A DNA stretch of 64,000 bases, from contig NC_054746.1 in NCBI RefSeq assembly GCF_018143015.1, positions 26,426,464 to 26,490,463 on the forward strand, written 5' to 3'. The notes below the pieces were generated by a model, which saw only the letters and a program-made list of their open reading frames with translations, ran no database searches and had not been told where the DNA came from. The position numbers and the translations under genes are program-made. This document shows, piece by piece, positions 21,901-35,900 of the stretch (position 1 is the first letter of the stretch; each line of letters starts with the position of its first letter). This DNA is from Lytechinus variegatus (Eukaryota; Echinodermata; Echinoidea; Temnopleuroida; Toxopneustidae).

Positions 21901-23921
21901 CACCTATGACCCCCCCACAACTAATAAAAATACAAATCTTTACAACAAAAAGGTCCAATGTCCACCTCCATTCTGAAGCCCCTTGAGCCATGACTGCATA
22001 GGAAAGAAGAGGGCGTAATCCAGAAATCTATAGCACCTGTTGTGTTACTGGACAATACCTAAAGATTACAGGTAGCACTTGCATTGATTCAAAGAACATG
22101 ACTGATTACCAACTAGTATGGTATCTACTATCCAAGCCACACCATGGATAGACTTTAAATGGCTTCTCTGCCAGCTTAGCACCACAGAGAAAGCAGCACC
22201 TCCATCTATTGAAGATCCCTGTCTCTATTACTTGGGCAAAACTAACCTAGTAAAGTGGGAGTTCAGAAAAAAAATAACATCAACTGCCTGTGCACAGAGG
22301 AGCAGACTATGCAACATATAACGGGGTGCCACTGCTTCATGAAGTTGTTTGGAAGTTACGGGATGACTTTATACATGCAACTGGAGACCACTTCTTTGGT
22401 GATATCAGATTCTCAATCAATTTTATTCCCCTGCAGCTACAGTTGAAATCTGATCTAAAAAAATCCTCTGTATTAATAAGCAAAATGCAAACTGTTGTTT
22501 GTAAAAGTTTGATGAGGTTTATGAACACATCGGTCTGTTTTTTTTTTTTAAATACCAGTGAAAACTTGACTCGTAATCAGCTCAACAGCCATGTGTAGAA
22601 ATCGTGCATTACTTACAAACAGCTTTTTTGGAAGAGCACCCTGGTCGGCCCACTTCAATCAGAATTCCCATTTGTACTCAAGAAGTTCTTGAAGCAATAG
22701 CCACATGCAGTACAAATGCAGATCTATGAATATCTAATGATTGAAGCCACTCATGGAGCCAAACTTCTCTCTCCAGCAGAGATTTCAACAAAAAAATGCC
22801 TACTAAAAGCAAGTGCAATATTATTTGATGACTGATAATGCATACATTCATATAATTTTTTTTTTATAATACTCTTCTATTCTTGTACATAAATCAGCTG
22901 AATAACTACTGACAATTGCCGTTAATAAGTGTCTACAAATGGCAAGAATTCAGAAATACAACACCATGGCCAAAACACCACGCTGATCTAAAAGGCCCCC
23001 CCCAAAAAAAAAAAAATGTTTCTCATCCCCTCTTGCAATTTTCTTTTATAATTTGTTTATATAACTTGATATGCCTTGATGATTTCTCCTCAGGAGATAC
23101 ACTTATTTGTTTTAATCGGCCTAATGGCAAAAGGAAGCAAGTGAAAAATGTGACATTTCCAACCAAAGAGCAAAATTTATCTCTAATTTACACAAATGCC
23201 AATGGAATACTACATCTTGCACAATATATCTCTTATCAAGAGATACACATACGGTACACGTAATAGGCTGTTCTCGCACACTCGACACTCTATGTAGAAT
23301 CTGCAGTTCATGCCCAAAATGGAAAAGATGCTTTAGTAGCAAATGGCTCAACAATTCTCCTTTTTAATCTACGAAGGACATTTAGCTCTACATCCTTGAA
23401 GATCTCGCAAACATGCCTGATCCAAAGAAAAAAAAAACAACCCATCAGCACGAACTAAGATTGTGTGATGTCATACATCTGGCCACAGTGAACTTGTAAC
23501 AACAGTCAATAAAAAGAGTTGTCCAAGCATCACAAATGATGCTCTTTCTTTGTGTCGCAAAAACAAATGCAAATATGACCCCCTAAAAGAGTGCAATAAG
23601 AAAATACTAATAATTCAAATACATTTTTTTACTTCCTTATGCCATTGGAAGGCAGTAATACATTTACAACACCCATTTTGGCCTATATATGTATTTCAAA
23701 TGATACTACTCTGTTGGCATTTCACATTGAGCAAAAAAAAAAAAAAAACTACTTGGAGCCAGCAAGTTCATTCTTTTCATATAGAGACGTAAACCATATA
23801 CATGTACATTACAAATCATGGCAAAGATAAAGTTACAAGTTACATGGCTTTTCATAACCACTGATGTTATATTTTTAATCCTTAGCTGATCCAGTCCTAG
23901 CTGCCACTGGTGAATGGTTGG
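18940..23921. other. unique AT-rich DNA, possible long 3' UTR of the C1orf198-like gene
   Basis: About 5 kb next to the minus-strand stop codon at 23922 shows few recognisable transposons, unlike the rest of the window, and no coding exon on either strand. A low-repeat, AT-rich stretch directly after a stop codon fits a long 3' UTR. Short open frames such as 22290-22598 (plus) have no recognisable domain. This is inference only. Confidence 0.3.
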
Positions 23922-23996
23922 TTACCATGACAATAAGAAATCAAAGGAAGCCCCTTCCTCTCCTTCGGCTCCTCCGCCACCTTCTGAAGCAGTAGC
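23922..23996 (-). CDS. C1orf198-like, coding exon 4 (C-terminal motif)
   Basis: Residues 364-387 plus TAA: ATASEGGGGAEGEEG then ASFDFLLSW. The acceptor is a pyrimidine-rich TTTGATTCCATCCATAG. Although only 25 codons, it ends in the family's FDFLxxW terminus, which supports it strongly. The stop codon is at 23922-23924. Confidence 0.83.
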   Translation of the reverse strand, partial: ATASEGGGGAEGEEGASFDFLLSW

Positions 23997-26900
23997 CTAT
24001 GGATGGAATCAAAGAAGGAAAATATTTAATTATACACTTATGGAATGGAATGAAAGTGAAATTACAAACATTTTTTTTTTTTTGGGGGGGGGTTCTTTGA
24101 ATTGATTCAACTAAAGTGAAGTGTGCAAGAAGATATTGTAAAGTTTTCATTTACAATACTAATTGATTAGCAAAAGGATGTTTCAACTTTCTACTGTATA
24201 AATAAAAAACAATGATTCAAGTAACAGATAATGCTCTACGGCAAGTTGAAAACAGCACTTTTAACATTTTTGTACCAGCTACATATACATGTACATTGTA
24301 GATGGTTGAATAAAATGGCTATTTTCAATTCACTGTAAGGCTGGCATACAGCAAATGTGACTGAAGTACACCTGTATAACTCTTTACCTTTATCAAGTAA
24401 TTCAAGTAATTAGAAGTACCATAAGGATTTCTTATCAAAGTGACTTAGAATTATTAAAACTTTTCCTTACATTATAAGTTAATCTGTTATAAAGCTTGAT
24501 AGTGCAATAATCATGTATCATGTAGTAAGTCCACAATTCTCAAAGAATTGTAAGAAAATTATTGTTGTAATTAAATCATTACACTTTTTTGTGCTGTAAA
24601 AGGTTTGCCAGGCTAGGCCAGGGTAATTATATCACAGTTCCAAGACCCTCTGAGATATGGTACATGATATGTGCTATAAGACTATTACCAGTACTTACAG
24701 TAATACATTATCAAGATCAAGTTTTGAGCAGATATTAAGTTTCCACTCCCCCTCCTTTTTTTAAACCAAGTCTAACCCAGAAAAATAAATATAGAAAAAT
24801 AAAACAGGCATAACACTGAAAATTTCATCAAAATCATATGTAAAATAGGAAATTTTAAAAATAAGACGTTCTAAAATTTCGCTAATTTTTCATAAAACAG
24901 TTATGTGCATACAGGTATCTCAGAGACATTAAAATGAGAGAGTCAATGATGTCCCTCACTATTTCTTTTATTTTTTATTGTTTAAATTGTTCAATATTTC
25001 AATTTTTACAGATTTGATAAGGACCAACTTGACTGAACCATAAAATGAACAATGGTAATTCTACATGTTCAGGAAGGAATAAAACTTTGTTTCACAGGGC
25101 AATTAATAAATTAGAATATTTCATATAATAAAATACAAAAGAAATGGTTAGTGGGTGATGTCATCAGTCAATTCAGTCCCCTCATTGCCATACCAACCAG
25201 GATGTGCACATAACTTTTCTGTTAAATTAGGGGAAGTTAAAAATGTCTGTTATATATTTCACATCCGATTTGATGAAATTTTCAGTGATATTCTCTATTG
25301 ATTCAAATAAAAAAATCTCTGGGGGTACATGACATGTAATGTTTTTTTCAATCTACTGTGGACATTGCAAATGAGCCTACAAAATATTCCAGGGACTGAT
25401 CATCTCATGAAGCTAAAATCATTTTTAACATTACTTTTTTACAGATACATGTACAATAAGAGAATCCTAATATTGATTTTATCCATTAGTAAATCCCCAA
25501 AGAGTCAATCAATGAATTGAATTCTGAGAAAAAAATCTTATAAAAAAGAATTGACAAGAAAAATAAGGACTTCAATAAAGTAATTTAATAACTTATTTAA
25601 AATACCTAGTTCATCCCAACAGAGTACTGAAGCGATGACGTCAGTTGCCATGGTGTCATGATGGACTGGTTCAAAACAAAAGGACCAGCCGAATGAAAGC
25701 GTGTGTTTCTCATAGGAGAAAATGGCTGCTACTGGAATTTGATCACTTGCAACATATTATTCAGACGAACCAGTGTCACAAAAAAGTGTACAGACGATTG
25801 GCAGCTGCAACTGCTGAGAACCAGCCCGCCATGACACCATGGCAACTGACGTCACACTTCGGTACTCTATAACAATAACAAGTTGATTCAATAAACAGAA
25901 AAAAATACTTCTATGTACATTTGTTGTGAAGTTTGCATGCTGGGGCATGATGACTGTTGTCTAAAGTGTTCAAAATACATACCTGATCACTTCCAGCACT
26001 TGCTGCTGAAGCAGGAGGTGAAGAGGGTGGTGGTGAAGATGGCACAGGGGTATGTTGCACCGATCCCGAAGGTCCAGAGCTGAGGCCTCTAGTAGTTGCG
26101 GTCGATGACAACAGTCCATCACTTTCCGTTGTCTCCAATCCAGACATTGAAAAGTTGATTCCTTCGAGGGACCTTTCCTCCTTTGGATCAGATGCAGGCA
26201 GGAGCCCCTCCAAGTCAAAGTTTTTCTCTTTCTTGCCTTCCCTCCTAGGCGAGGCTTTACCCGAGCCACGTCCTCTAGGGGCCTTTGGTGATTTGGCCTT
26301 TTCTGTCTTGTCTTTCTTGGGTCCCTTTCCATTCTTGTCCATCATGATCTGGTTCATATCGGCAAGAGGAGATTGACCGATCTTCGGTTGCTGTTGGACT
26401 ATGGAGACAGGAGACTCTCGCTTCTGGTTCTCCTTCTCCCTGGCCCTCTCCTTCTCCTTGGCACGCTCCTCTTTCTTAGAATCCTTCCTGCTGAGCTTTG
26501 TCTTGTCAGGTTTCTCGGCTGGATCCGGTGCCCGTTTACCATCCTTCCCCTTGGACTTTGTAGAGTTAACAATGAGCTGGCTCTCATCGTTGGCATCAAG
26601 ACCGAGAGAGAATCTGTTCTCTGGATATTCTCCATTCCTTGTTGATTGTGCTGTGATAGATCCAGGGGACATCATGGGTAGGTCCTGTTGACACTGAGGT
26701 TGCAAATGAAATAGTAACAGTTAGAAAATTCATGAAAATGTTATATTAACCTCCTAAGAATGGTGAATTCTAAGTTTGTCTCATTGGGATGGTGACGGAC
26801 ACCCAATGAAAAATGTGGAAATCATCCCAATTGGATATGGCTTACAAAAAGCACAACACACATGCACAGGAGTACAGAAACTATATTCACTAAGCTCCAT

Positions 26901-29900
26901 ACAGTCGAAGATCCTATTCTTGTGATATCTAAATTGTTTGTTGACATGCCCTAAAAAATGAATACACAAATGAAATAAATATACATGCAGTGACAAATTC
27001 TTTGGGATGTTTTACATGTATCTAACAAATAAAAAATAACATTGCAAAGAGAGTTGACTCTAAAAGAGAAAATATTTATTTTTGCAAAGTGTTTTATAAT
27101 TAATGTAATAAAGGGCTACAAATGATTACTACATGTACATGTATATGTATGTTTCAAAGGACTAATACATGTACTTGAAGACGAGTGCCCAAACCCCTTA
27201 TATTTGTGGGTGTAACACCCCCCCCCCTCAAGACAGAGAAAAATATACACTTATGAAACTTAACATACAGGCATCAAAACTTTTGATGAAAGTTTACCTA
27301 TTACCATCTGCAGAAGTTGTATGAAAATAAAGTTATTTTACACATGAATTTTCAGTAGGAAATAACTTTATCCAAGCAAATATTTAACGAATGAGTAACT
27401 TTTCAAACAGCTTTTGAAAGGCCTGTACAACTCTATATGTTTTAAAGATTATCAGAAAAGCTGGTACTGTGTACACAGAGAATTGTAGACAATTTCCCTT
27501 TTTATGATCAGTTTAATGAATATCATTATCATTGAAAGTCAAATAGCCATGCAATAGTGATATTTGGATGAGTAATTTTGAATGACATCCTACCAGCCTT
27601 TCCCATCAGAATAACAATGCAACAGGGAAAAAAAAACAAATGAATCCATTGATCCCGACAAATTATGTACATTGCAGTCGTGTAGTGTGAGAACTGATCA
27701 GTTTTTCTGCCCAGATATATTTTTTGGTTACCAAGTGGCAGACTTTAAGAAAAAAATCGCACAAGAAGCAGCCCTGCATCAGAAGTAAAGGCAATTTATA
27801 AAATAGAAATTTATTTATCATGTGTAGGCCTTACAAGAACATATTTTTTTCCTTCTAGTTAATTGCAATTTAAGCTTATTAGGAAATCCAACCCTCATTA
27901 TGAGTTGTTTCGAAGTTGAAAAACAGACAATTAGAGAAGAGATTTCATGAAAGTTTGGACAAACTAAGTATATTTATGTGTATTAAATTTACTGGCTTTG
28001 AGGGGTTCAAAAACCCTTTGTTACTACAAGCAAAATATATAATAATGTGCATACATGTAAAAGGCAATTATGTTCAAGTTCTTAAAGTCTTGAAAATTTA
28101 GGAGGAGTGATCCACAACATTGCAAGGGTTGAATCATTAAATTAGAAATTTGAGATTTGCTTGGATGTCATTTGTCAAAACAATCAACTTCTTCCTTATC
28201 CTACTGACCATTTTTTCAAGCATTTAATACATTGTTTTCCCCCCTGTTCTCCACTTTACAATACATGTATATGTACTGTAACACATCATTATCAAGGTTG
28301 GATTGCCCATTTGCCCTTAACTTGTACATGTACATGTAGTTAGTTAATTTGATTACAACTGCTCAAAACAAAAACACTCATTGCCATAAGTCTTGTTAAT
28401 ACTCATCAGAACACTGCAACAAGAATTCCAAAAGTGGAATTACACAGAAAGAACTTACAGCAAACTAAAGAGGCATTTATTTCTTTGTTAGTTGTCAAAC
28501 AAATGTGAAACAAATATAGGAGCAGAAGTTCTTTTTTCACAAACAGGTACGGTACTTAAAAATTTATTAATACTTGTCAAATTTTCGCAAGGATAGATCA
28601 CAGCAAAGACCAAATCAATACATTCAACACCAGGCTCAGCACTATTCATATGACATTGACAAGTTCATTTCCTGCACATTTACTGAGCAATTTATTTATC
28701 CTTGATTTGTGGATTAGTGTACAAGCCTAATAATCCAGGGAAAACATGCATGTAAAATGCCACTTTGCACATATATTTGACATAATTATCTATAAAAAAC
28801 AGAAATAACCCACGGGGGGGGGGGGGGGGGGGGGGGGCAGTCAAATGTATTGCTTTACATGTGGCCAAATTATTTCCCAACACCCCCTAAACAGGTTTCT
28901 CTGTGTGCAAAATAGCCCCCTAAACAAGTTTTTTGCAGGCTTTATTTACAAGTTTTGGCCCCTAAACAAGTTGTCGCCAGAATACGATCCTGGGGAAAAA
29001 GCTTTGGGGGAAAAAAGCATACCCTAAACACATTTGGCTAGTCTAAAAAAAAAAAAAGCTTTGGAAAAAAACATACCCTAAATATGTCAACCCTGCGATT
29101 GACCATTGACCAATCTATCAAAATACCCCTTTTTTGAAAATTGCTGTTTTTGATACCCTTAACAAGTGCACGTGGGGCCCGCATCAAAACTGAAAAAAAC
29201 CTACCCCTTTAAACATGATTTTTGGTCACACATGTGGGTTACACTTCGTAATTCCGAAGCTTCGTAATTCCGAAGGTTCTTTACACGTAAATTGCCTATA
29301 CCTCGATGTTTGTTAATCCGAAAACGAAAAAGGGTTCGTTAATCCGAGCATTTGTGGCGTTATTCCGACGGTTCGTTATTCCGAAGGACGAGGTTCGATA
29401 ATCCGAAAACGAAATAAGGTTCGCTATTCCGAAGGTTCATTAATCGGAAAACGAAATAAGGTTCGTTGTTCCGAAGGTTCTTTATTCCGAAGGTTCGTAA
29501 TTCCGAAACACGTAAATTGCCTATACCTCGATGTTTGTTAATCCGAAAACGAAAAAGGGTTCGTTAATCCGAGCATTTGTGGCGTTATTCCGACGGTTCG
29601 TTATTCCGAAGGACGAGGTTCGATAATCCGAAAACGAAATAAAGTTCGTTGTTCCGAAGGTTCGATAATCCGAAAACGAAATAAGGTTCGTTATTCCGAA
29701 GGTTCGTTAATCTGAAAACGAAATAAGGTTCGTTGTTCCGAAGGTTCGTTAATCCGAAAACGAAATAAGGTTCGTTTTTCCGAAGGTTCGTTAATCCGAA
29801 AACGAAATAAGGTTCGTTTTTCCGAAGGTTCGTTAATCCGAAAACGAAATTAGGTTCGTTAATCCGAAAACAAAATAAGGTTCGTTAATCCGAAAAATAA

Positions 29901-32900
29901 AAACCGGGAAAACAGAGGCAGAGGCAAGGGGGAGGGGGCGGGGGACACTGTTGCCGTTCAATTGTTGAGGATGGGAAGGCAAGGGTGGCCGAACGAATTT
30001 TTGTTTGGGGGTAAAGCCAAAAAATTAAACTCATACGTCAAAGTGGACACTTTGGTGATATTTTAACCTTAAGATTATCATCTGCTTGAAGTCATTGTGT
30101 GTTTGATAGTGATTAAGTAGAGAAAAACCTTTTTTGAAGTGATTTCTTATTATGGCAAAACATGTATTTAGGCTTTATTTTTCGGGAGAGAGTATAATGA
30201 GCGAGCGGCTTGGTAAAACAAATTCAAAGGTGAAGTTGTAAAACGTTTTTAAGGGTCAATTATTCTTTAAATGGCATTATTGCAAGGTGTTGCGATCGTG
30301 AATCACAAGCTAAAACTTTGAAGTATTTCACTAAAAAATGAAAATAAGTTTTTAAAAATCCGAGCAGATTTCTGCTGTCATTAGAAATATGTGAGTCTAA
30401 CTAAAAAAATAACACGAGCGCAAAACGCGAGCTTAAACATACTGACCAGAAAAGGAACCTGTTAAAGAAAGCATTTAGTGACCTCTTTAGGATGCATATT
30501 TCACCAATCAAATGAGAGTGCGAAGCGCAAGCTGAAAATTTGCAATATTCCAGCCTTCATGAAAACTTAACTTGTATACTTTAAAAAGAGTATTTTATTT
30601 CGAAAAAAACACGAAAAACGGCATATTTATTTTTGAAAAAGGAACTTTCCCATTTTGGAAAATATTCATTTCCCTGTTTTTTATTTCATTTTTGGGGTGC
30701 AAGTGCCCCCTGCCTCCCTCCCTCCCGGCGGATCCAACTTTCTTCAAATAGGGGGGGGGGGGAATATTTTTCAGCCATATTTTCCTCAATCGGCAGCTTA
30801 AAGTTGATTTTTGTTTGTTTCTTTGAAAGGGTAGTCCTAACAGTCAATAATTAGCTTTATACTTATAAAATAAAGTAAATATGTAATAACGTGATAAACC
30901 CTTTTCAAATAATGCGAGCGCGAGCTATATATTTTTTTAATATGATGGGCAATTATGTTTGTGATCTTCAAAACGAGATACCTATGTAAATAAATTTAGA
31001 TAATAACTGCGAACAAGAAGCGCAAACAGAAATTTTAATTATATAAGCTCTGACCTGATCTAAAGGAGACATTTTAAGAAGTTTTTGCAGTTAGCCATGA
31101 AGACGATGCGTGTTTCAACCAGTGGCGGCGGGACATATTTTCCTGGGGGGGGGGGGCAAAGCCAAAAAAGGGGCCAATAGGGGCAATTTGGTGCAAACAT
31201 ATATTTTCACCATGAGATTATCATCTGTGTAAAGAGGTTGTGTGTTTTGTAGTAATTGAATTGAGCAAAAATTTTTAAGTGATCACTGATTGATAAATTA
31301 TATATTTACGTTTCATTTCTGCGAGCGTAGCGAGCAAGCGGTTTGGGGGGAAAGAAATCAAATCTGAAGATGTAAAATTCGTCTTTTTGGTCAATTACTG
31401 TTAAAAGGGCATCCTTGTGAGATGTTGCGAGCGAATCACGTGCTCAAATTTTTGGAAATTTAATGTAGGCCTAGAATGATAATGATGATAATAATGATAC
31501 AGATATTATTTACCCATGGGAAGCCACTCAGTTCTGAAAACTGTTCTCCCAGCTATTATTATATTTTTTACAAGAATGCTTAGAATGTCCAGCTTTCAGG
31601 TTGGAAAATCAGAAAAGTTTGGACCACGTTTCTCGCTCGCATCAGGTATTGTTTATTGAGGAACTCATTCTATCCCTGGTTACAAAAAAGTATAAAATGT
31701 CCAGTGTTCAGGTGGAATATCACAAATTTTAAGCTTGGGTTCGCGCTCTCATTATTTAGTTCGTGAGATATATATTCTATTCATGAGTCACTAAATGCAG
31801 TCCTTAAAAGATTACTTAGAAGCCTGTTGCATAAAACTTTTTACCTGAGAAAACTGAAAACTAAGGTTAGTTTGATTTCCGCCATTGACTTTAGCACAGG
31901 GCAAAAACTCCGGTAAAAACAACCTGAGTTTTCTCAGGTAAAAAGTTTTATGCAACAGGCCCAGGTCAGTATATAAACAAATTACAGCTCTCCCTCAAGT
32001 TAATTCTTAAGAAAGATACACATCTTTCTCACGATTACAAAAATGCTCAGAATATTTAAGTTCACGTCTTGTTACATGAAATGTCTACTAGTTTGAGCTT
32101 GCGATTCGCGCTTTCAGCATCTCACAAGGATCATTATAAGTATTATTTTTATTACCAGCAGAAGCTGTTATTAAAAATGACATCCCCTCCAATACAAATC
32201 CTATTATCTAGAGGTTACACGCACGCGACCAACACACTTGATCCCCTGCATCTTTAAACCATTTGCTTAGGCAGCAATTGCTCAGATAAAATCGAAATTA
32301 GCCTATATATGCTTGATCAGGGAGCCTATTCTTAATGAAATACATACTTTTAGCCACAACACAGGCATGTATCATTGATCGTTATTACTATCATTGCATA
32401 ATATCGTGTAATCTTGTAATGACAACACTGTTTTTTGTTACCAAAATGAATAATTTTCATTTTCGGAAATACGAACCTTATTTAATTTTCGGATTAACGA
32501 ACCTTATTTCGTTTTCGGATTGACGAACCTTCGGAATTACGAACCTTATTTCGTTTATCGGATTAACGAACCTTATTTCGTTTTCGGATTAACAAACCTT
32601 ATTTCGTTTTCGAATTGACGAACCTTCGGAATTACGAACCTCATTTTGTTTTCAGATTAACGAACCTTCGGAATTACGAACCTTATTTCGTTTTCGGATT
32701 AACGAACCTTCGGAATTACGAACCTTATTTCGTTTTCGGATTGACGAACCTTCGGAATTACGAACCTTATTTCGTTTTCGGATTGACGAACCTTCGGAAT
32801 TATGAAGCTTCGGAATTACGAATGTATGAGCACATGTGTACAGCAAAATATATCTGACTCCCCCCCTTGGGAAAAAACTCATGGTTTTTGCAAAGAGTTT

Positions 32901-35900
32901 CTCAACAAGTTCTTTAAAAAGCAGATTCCTTGGTCTAAATTGCTTTCTCCCATTTCAAGTACATGTACTATGAACATACAGTACATGTGTGACGGGGATT
33001 AGCTGGATAACAAAATCTTTTATAAACATGTAGCTTATCCACAATTACATGTACATGTAGAAGTACATTCACTTCACAAACATGATTGATTTAGATTTTA
33101 TCTGAAGCATAATAGATGAGGTTTATGTTACCGGTATTAATGCTTTTTGTTATATTTTGGAAATAATTAATGTAAATTTACTCCAGAAATATGTATCATG
33201 TTGACAATGTAATTCCTTGTTCTTTCTGATTCTGATGGTAATTCAATTATGATATGTTCACTTTCAGTATAATGAGGGAGCTGATAGCATATCCAAATAA
33301 AAAAAACTCTTATAAACAAAGATAACTCTCATAAAAATCATAAAGTAATATGTATCTAAAAATATATTTTTTTTTGGTTTAAGTTTTGTCAAACCTTCAT
33401 CAATACTTGTAGAGTACATGTTTCTCTAATTAATTTAAATAATATTATTAAATATTTGCAGTATACTGAAATACATTATTCTGAACATGGAAATATTACC
33501 TTTTGATATTAAGGCTCTACAGTGTTTGTGTTTCCTACTTGAACATGTCTACAGTGCATGCAGGTGTACTGCATATTTGAAAAAGGGTTGTGGTACGTGA
33601 TTTACAAAGTACATATTCAAATTGCATGCATTCAACAATTTTACGATGAGAATGTGTAAAGTACTGGATCAACTAAAAAAAAGAACAAAAACAAAAACAC
33701 ATACACTGAAGATGCAAAATTAAAACCAGCACAGTCTAATGTTGACAATGTCAATACCATGCAGATGGTGAAAATGTACAGACATGCATGTTGATAAAAT
33801 CATAAAGTTATCACTAATGTGAAGTTCTACATACCTCTTCTACACTACATATTTACAATTTCTGTAATAAATGTTCACTACATGTACATGGTGTTCAGTG
33901 TACAAGAAAGGGCTGGTGCTGGAAATGTACATGGGAGGGTGTGAAAAACACTGCACACTTTTTGGATGCAACCCCCCCCCCCCCATCTGAATATAAAATC
34001 TGAATTCATGATTATTTTGTTCAACATTCTGCCTACTTCATAAAGTTTCTCTGAACTAATTTTTTTTTTGTAATGTTTAATCAAACCACTATTTTATCAC
34101 TGCCAGTATAAAGTATTTGAAAAGACAGGACGGTCAAGTTTTTAGATGGAAATGCATATAGCCATAACCAAATAGTTTCAAATAACTTATTGAAAAATTA
34201 AAAATTTCCCCTTTCATCACTTTATCTATAGAAAATATGAATCTGTGAGCAAAGAACTAAATCTACACTGTAGACACTGTAGGAAGTCCATCATTGTTCC
34301 AAATTTATTCTTAAATAAATACATCTGTAGAGCTTTACATCCCCTCCCCACACAAACACACTCACCCGCACACACACAAAGCTAATGTACATGTACTGTA
34401 CATGGACATACAGATTTTCTTTATTAAGCTGACTGTAAACAAAAAAAAAAACAAAAAAAAAAAAACAAAGAAAAAAAAAATTCAATGGTACATGTAGATA
34501 AACAATAAATTTGTAATTGAGGTCTATTAAAGAGCAAAAGAAAAGGGGTGCTGAGACGTGACAATCATAAGCTAGTTTGGCTCAGGCTCCCTTCTGCATC
34601 TTCTCGTCTAGTTCCTTATTGTTTCAACTTTCAACCCTGGTTTCAAGGAAGAAATAAGGCTATATGTACAGTAAATGAAAGGATAAGCAATGCAGTGTAT
34701 GAAAGGAAGAATGGTTAGTAATCTAATCCTGATTTATCCAAGACCCTGTTCACACTAACAACTCATGAATTTATACAATTAAGTCATTTGAAGTTAATTT
34801 AGAGTTCTGCAGTTGTTGAAATTTGCAAGTACAATACCACTTGCTGTACATGTACATGTAGGCTGAGATTAACTCAAGGCCGTGAATGTGATTACTTTGG
34901 GTAGATGAGTGCCCATCTCAACTGCTCTCATTTTTTTAACAACCAGGAAAAATCTGTGGAAACTTGGAACTTGGAAAAGGTTCAAAACTGTTAATGTAAA
35001 CTTGAGCATCTACATGTACATGTACATCTTCCTTCACACAGGGAGCTTGAGAGCCTGCTTCATACCAATGTTGGTTTATAGCAGGTTCTCTAAACTCCCT
35101 GTTTTAAGTGTGAACAGGGTAGAGGTGCATGCAAAGAAGGATAATAGGTGGACAACAAGCACTAAAGCGTCAGTCAATCACTCCAGACAGGCAACAAACC
35201 TTAGTCTCCCATAAGAAGGGCCCTGAAAACTCATCCTTCCATGTAATTGTCTGAGAGAGAAAAATTAAGGAAGAAAATGAACCTGCAGCTACAGGGTACA
35301 TAAAAAAAGTATTTCAAAATCTACATCATACAATATAGAAGTAAGAAAATAACAAAACATACATTATTATGCATATATATCTCAATTTTTTTTAGTACTA
35401 TCTTTTAAAGGATAAGTCCACCCCAACAAAAACTTGATTTCAATAAAAAGAGAAAAATTCAACAAGCATAACACTGAAAATTTCATCAAAATCGGATGTA
35501 AAATAAGAAAGTTATGGCATTTTAAAGTTTCGCTTCAGTGTACAAAACAGTTTAATACGCACATCTCGGTCGGTATGCAAATGAGGAACTGATGACATCA
35601 CTCACTATTTCTTTTGTATTTTATGATATGAAATATTTTTATTTTCTCGTCATTGTCATTTGAAATGAAGTTTCATTCCTCCCTGAACATGTGGAATTCC
35701 GTTATTTTAACATTTTGTGCTTCAGGCAAGGAGGTCCTAATTGTCAAATTCGTAAAAATTGAAATATTGTATAATTCAAACAATAAAAAACAAAAGAAAT
35801 AGTGAGTGACATCACCGAATCTCTCATTTGGATGTAACTGGCTCGTTCATATAATTATTTTGTTGAAAATAAGCGAAACTTCGAAATGTCATAATTTTTA

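Larger units (their letters stand above)
29240..32822. mobile_element. 3.6 kb element bounded by iterated TTCCGAAGGTTCG arrays
   Basis: The left array (29240-29900) repeats units built of GTTCGTTAATCCGAAAACGA, AATAAGGTTCG and TATTCCGAAGG; the right array (32460-32822) is the same in reverse. The outermost bases TTCGTAATTCCGAAGCTTC and GAAGCTTCGGAATTACGAA are exact inverses. Between the arrays lie about 2.5 kb holding other repeats, including the MITE at 31822-31960. The short form at 17005-17407 has the same ends without the centre. No transposase was recognised. Confidence 0.7.

Noticed and set aside
22290-22598. 102-codon plus-strand frame with LHEVVWKLRDDFIHATGDHFF
   Set aside because: No recognised domain, overlapping frames on both strands, and position in a stretch that looks untranslated.
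26155-26691. Long plus-strand frames (serine/leucine/phenylalanine-rich) opposite the C1orf198-like exon 3
   Set aside because: They are antisense shadows of a charged, codon-biased exon on the minus strand whose splice borders and neighbours are supported by family similarity.
29240-29900. CRISPR-like regular array
   Set aside because: The units are contiguous degenerate words without unique spacers, with an inverted partner array, in animal DNA.
32615-32857. Repeat protein with LTNLRNYEPYFVFG units
   Set aside because: It is a translation of the iterated right-hand array of the 3.6 kb element; the unit length happens to be a multiple of three.
34581-34620. Possible minus-strand terminal exon coding KELDEKMQKGA then stop
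   Set aside because: The peptide looks coding-like, but the only acceptor (ACAATAAG) lacks a pyrimidine tract, an in-frame stop lies just upstream, and it is too short to assign.
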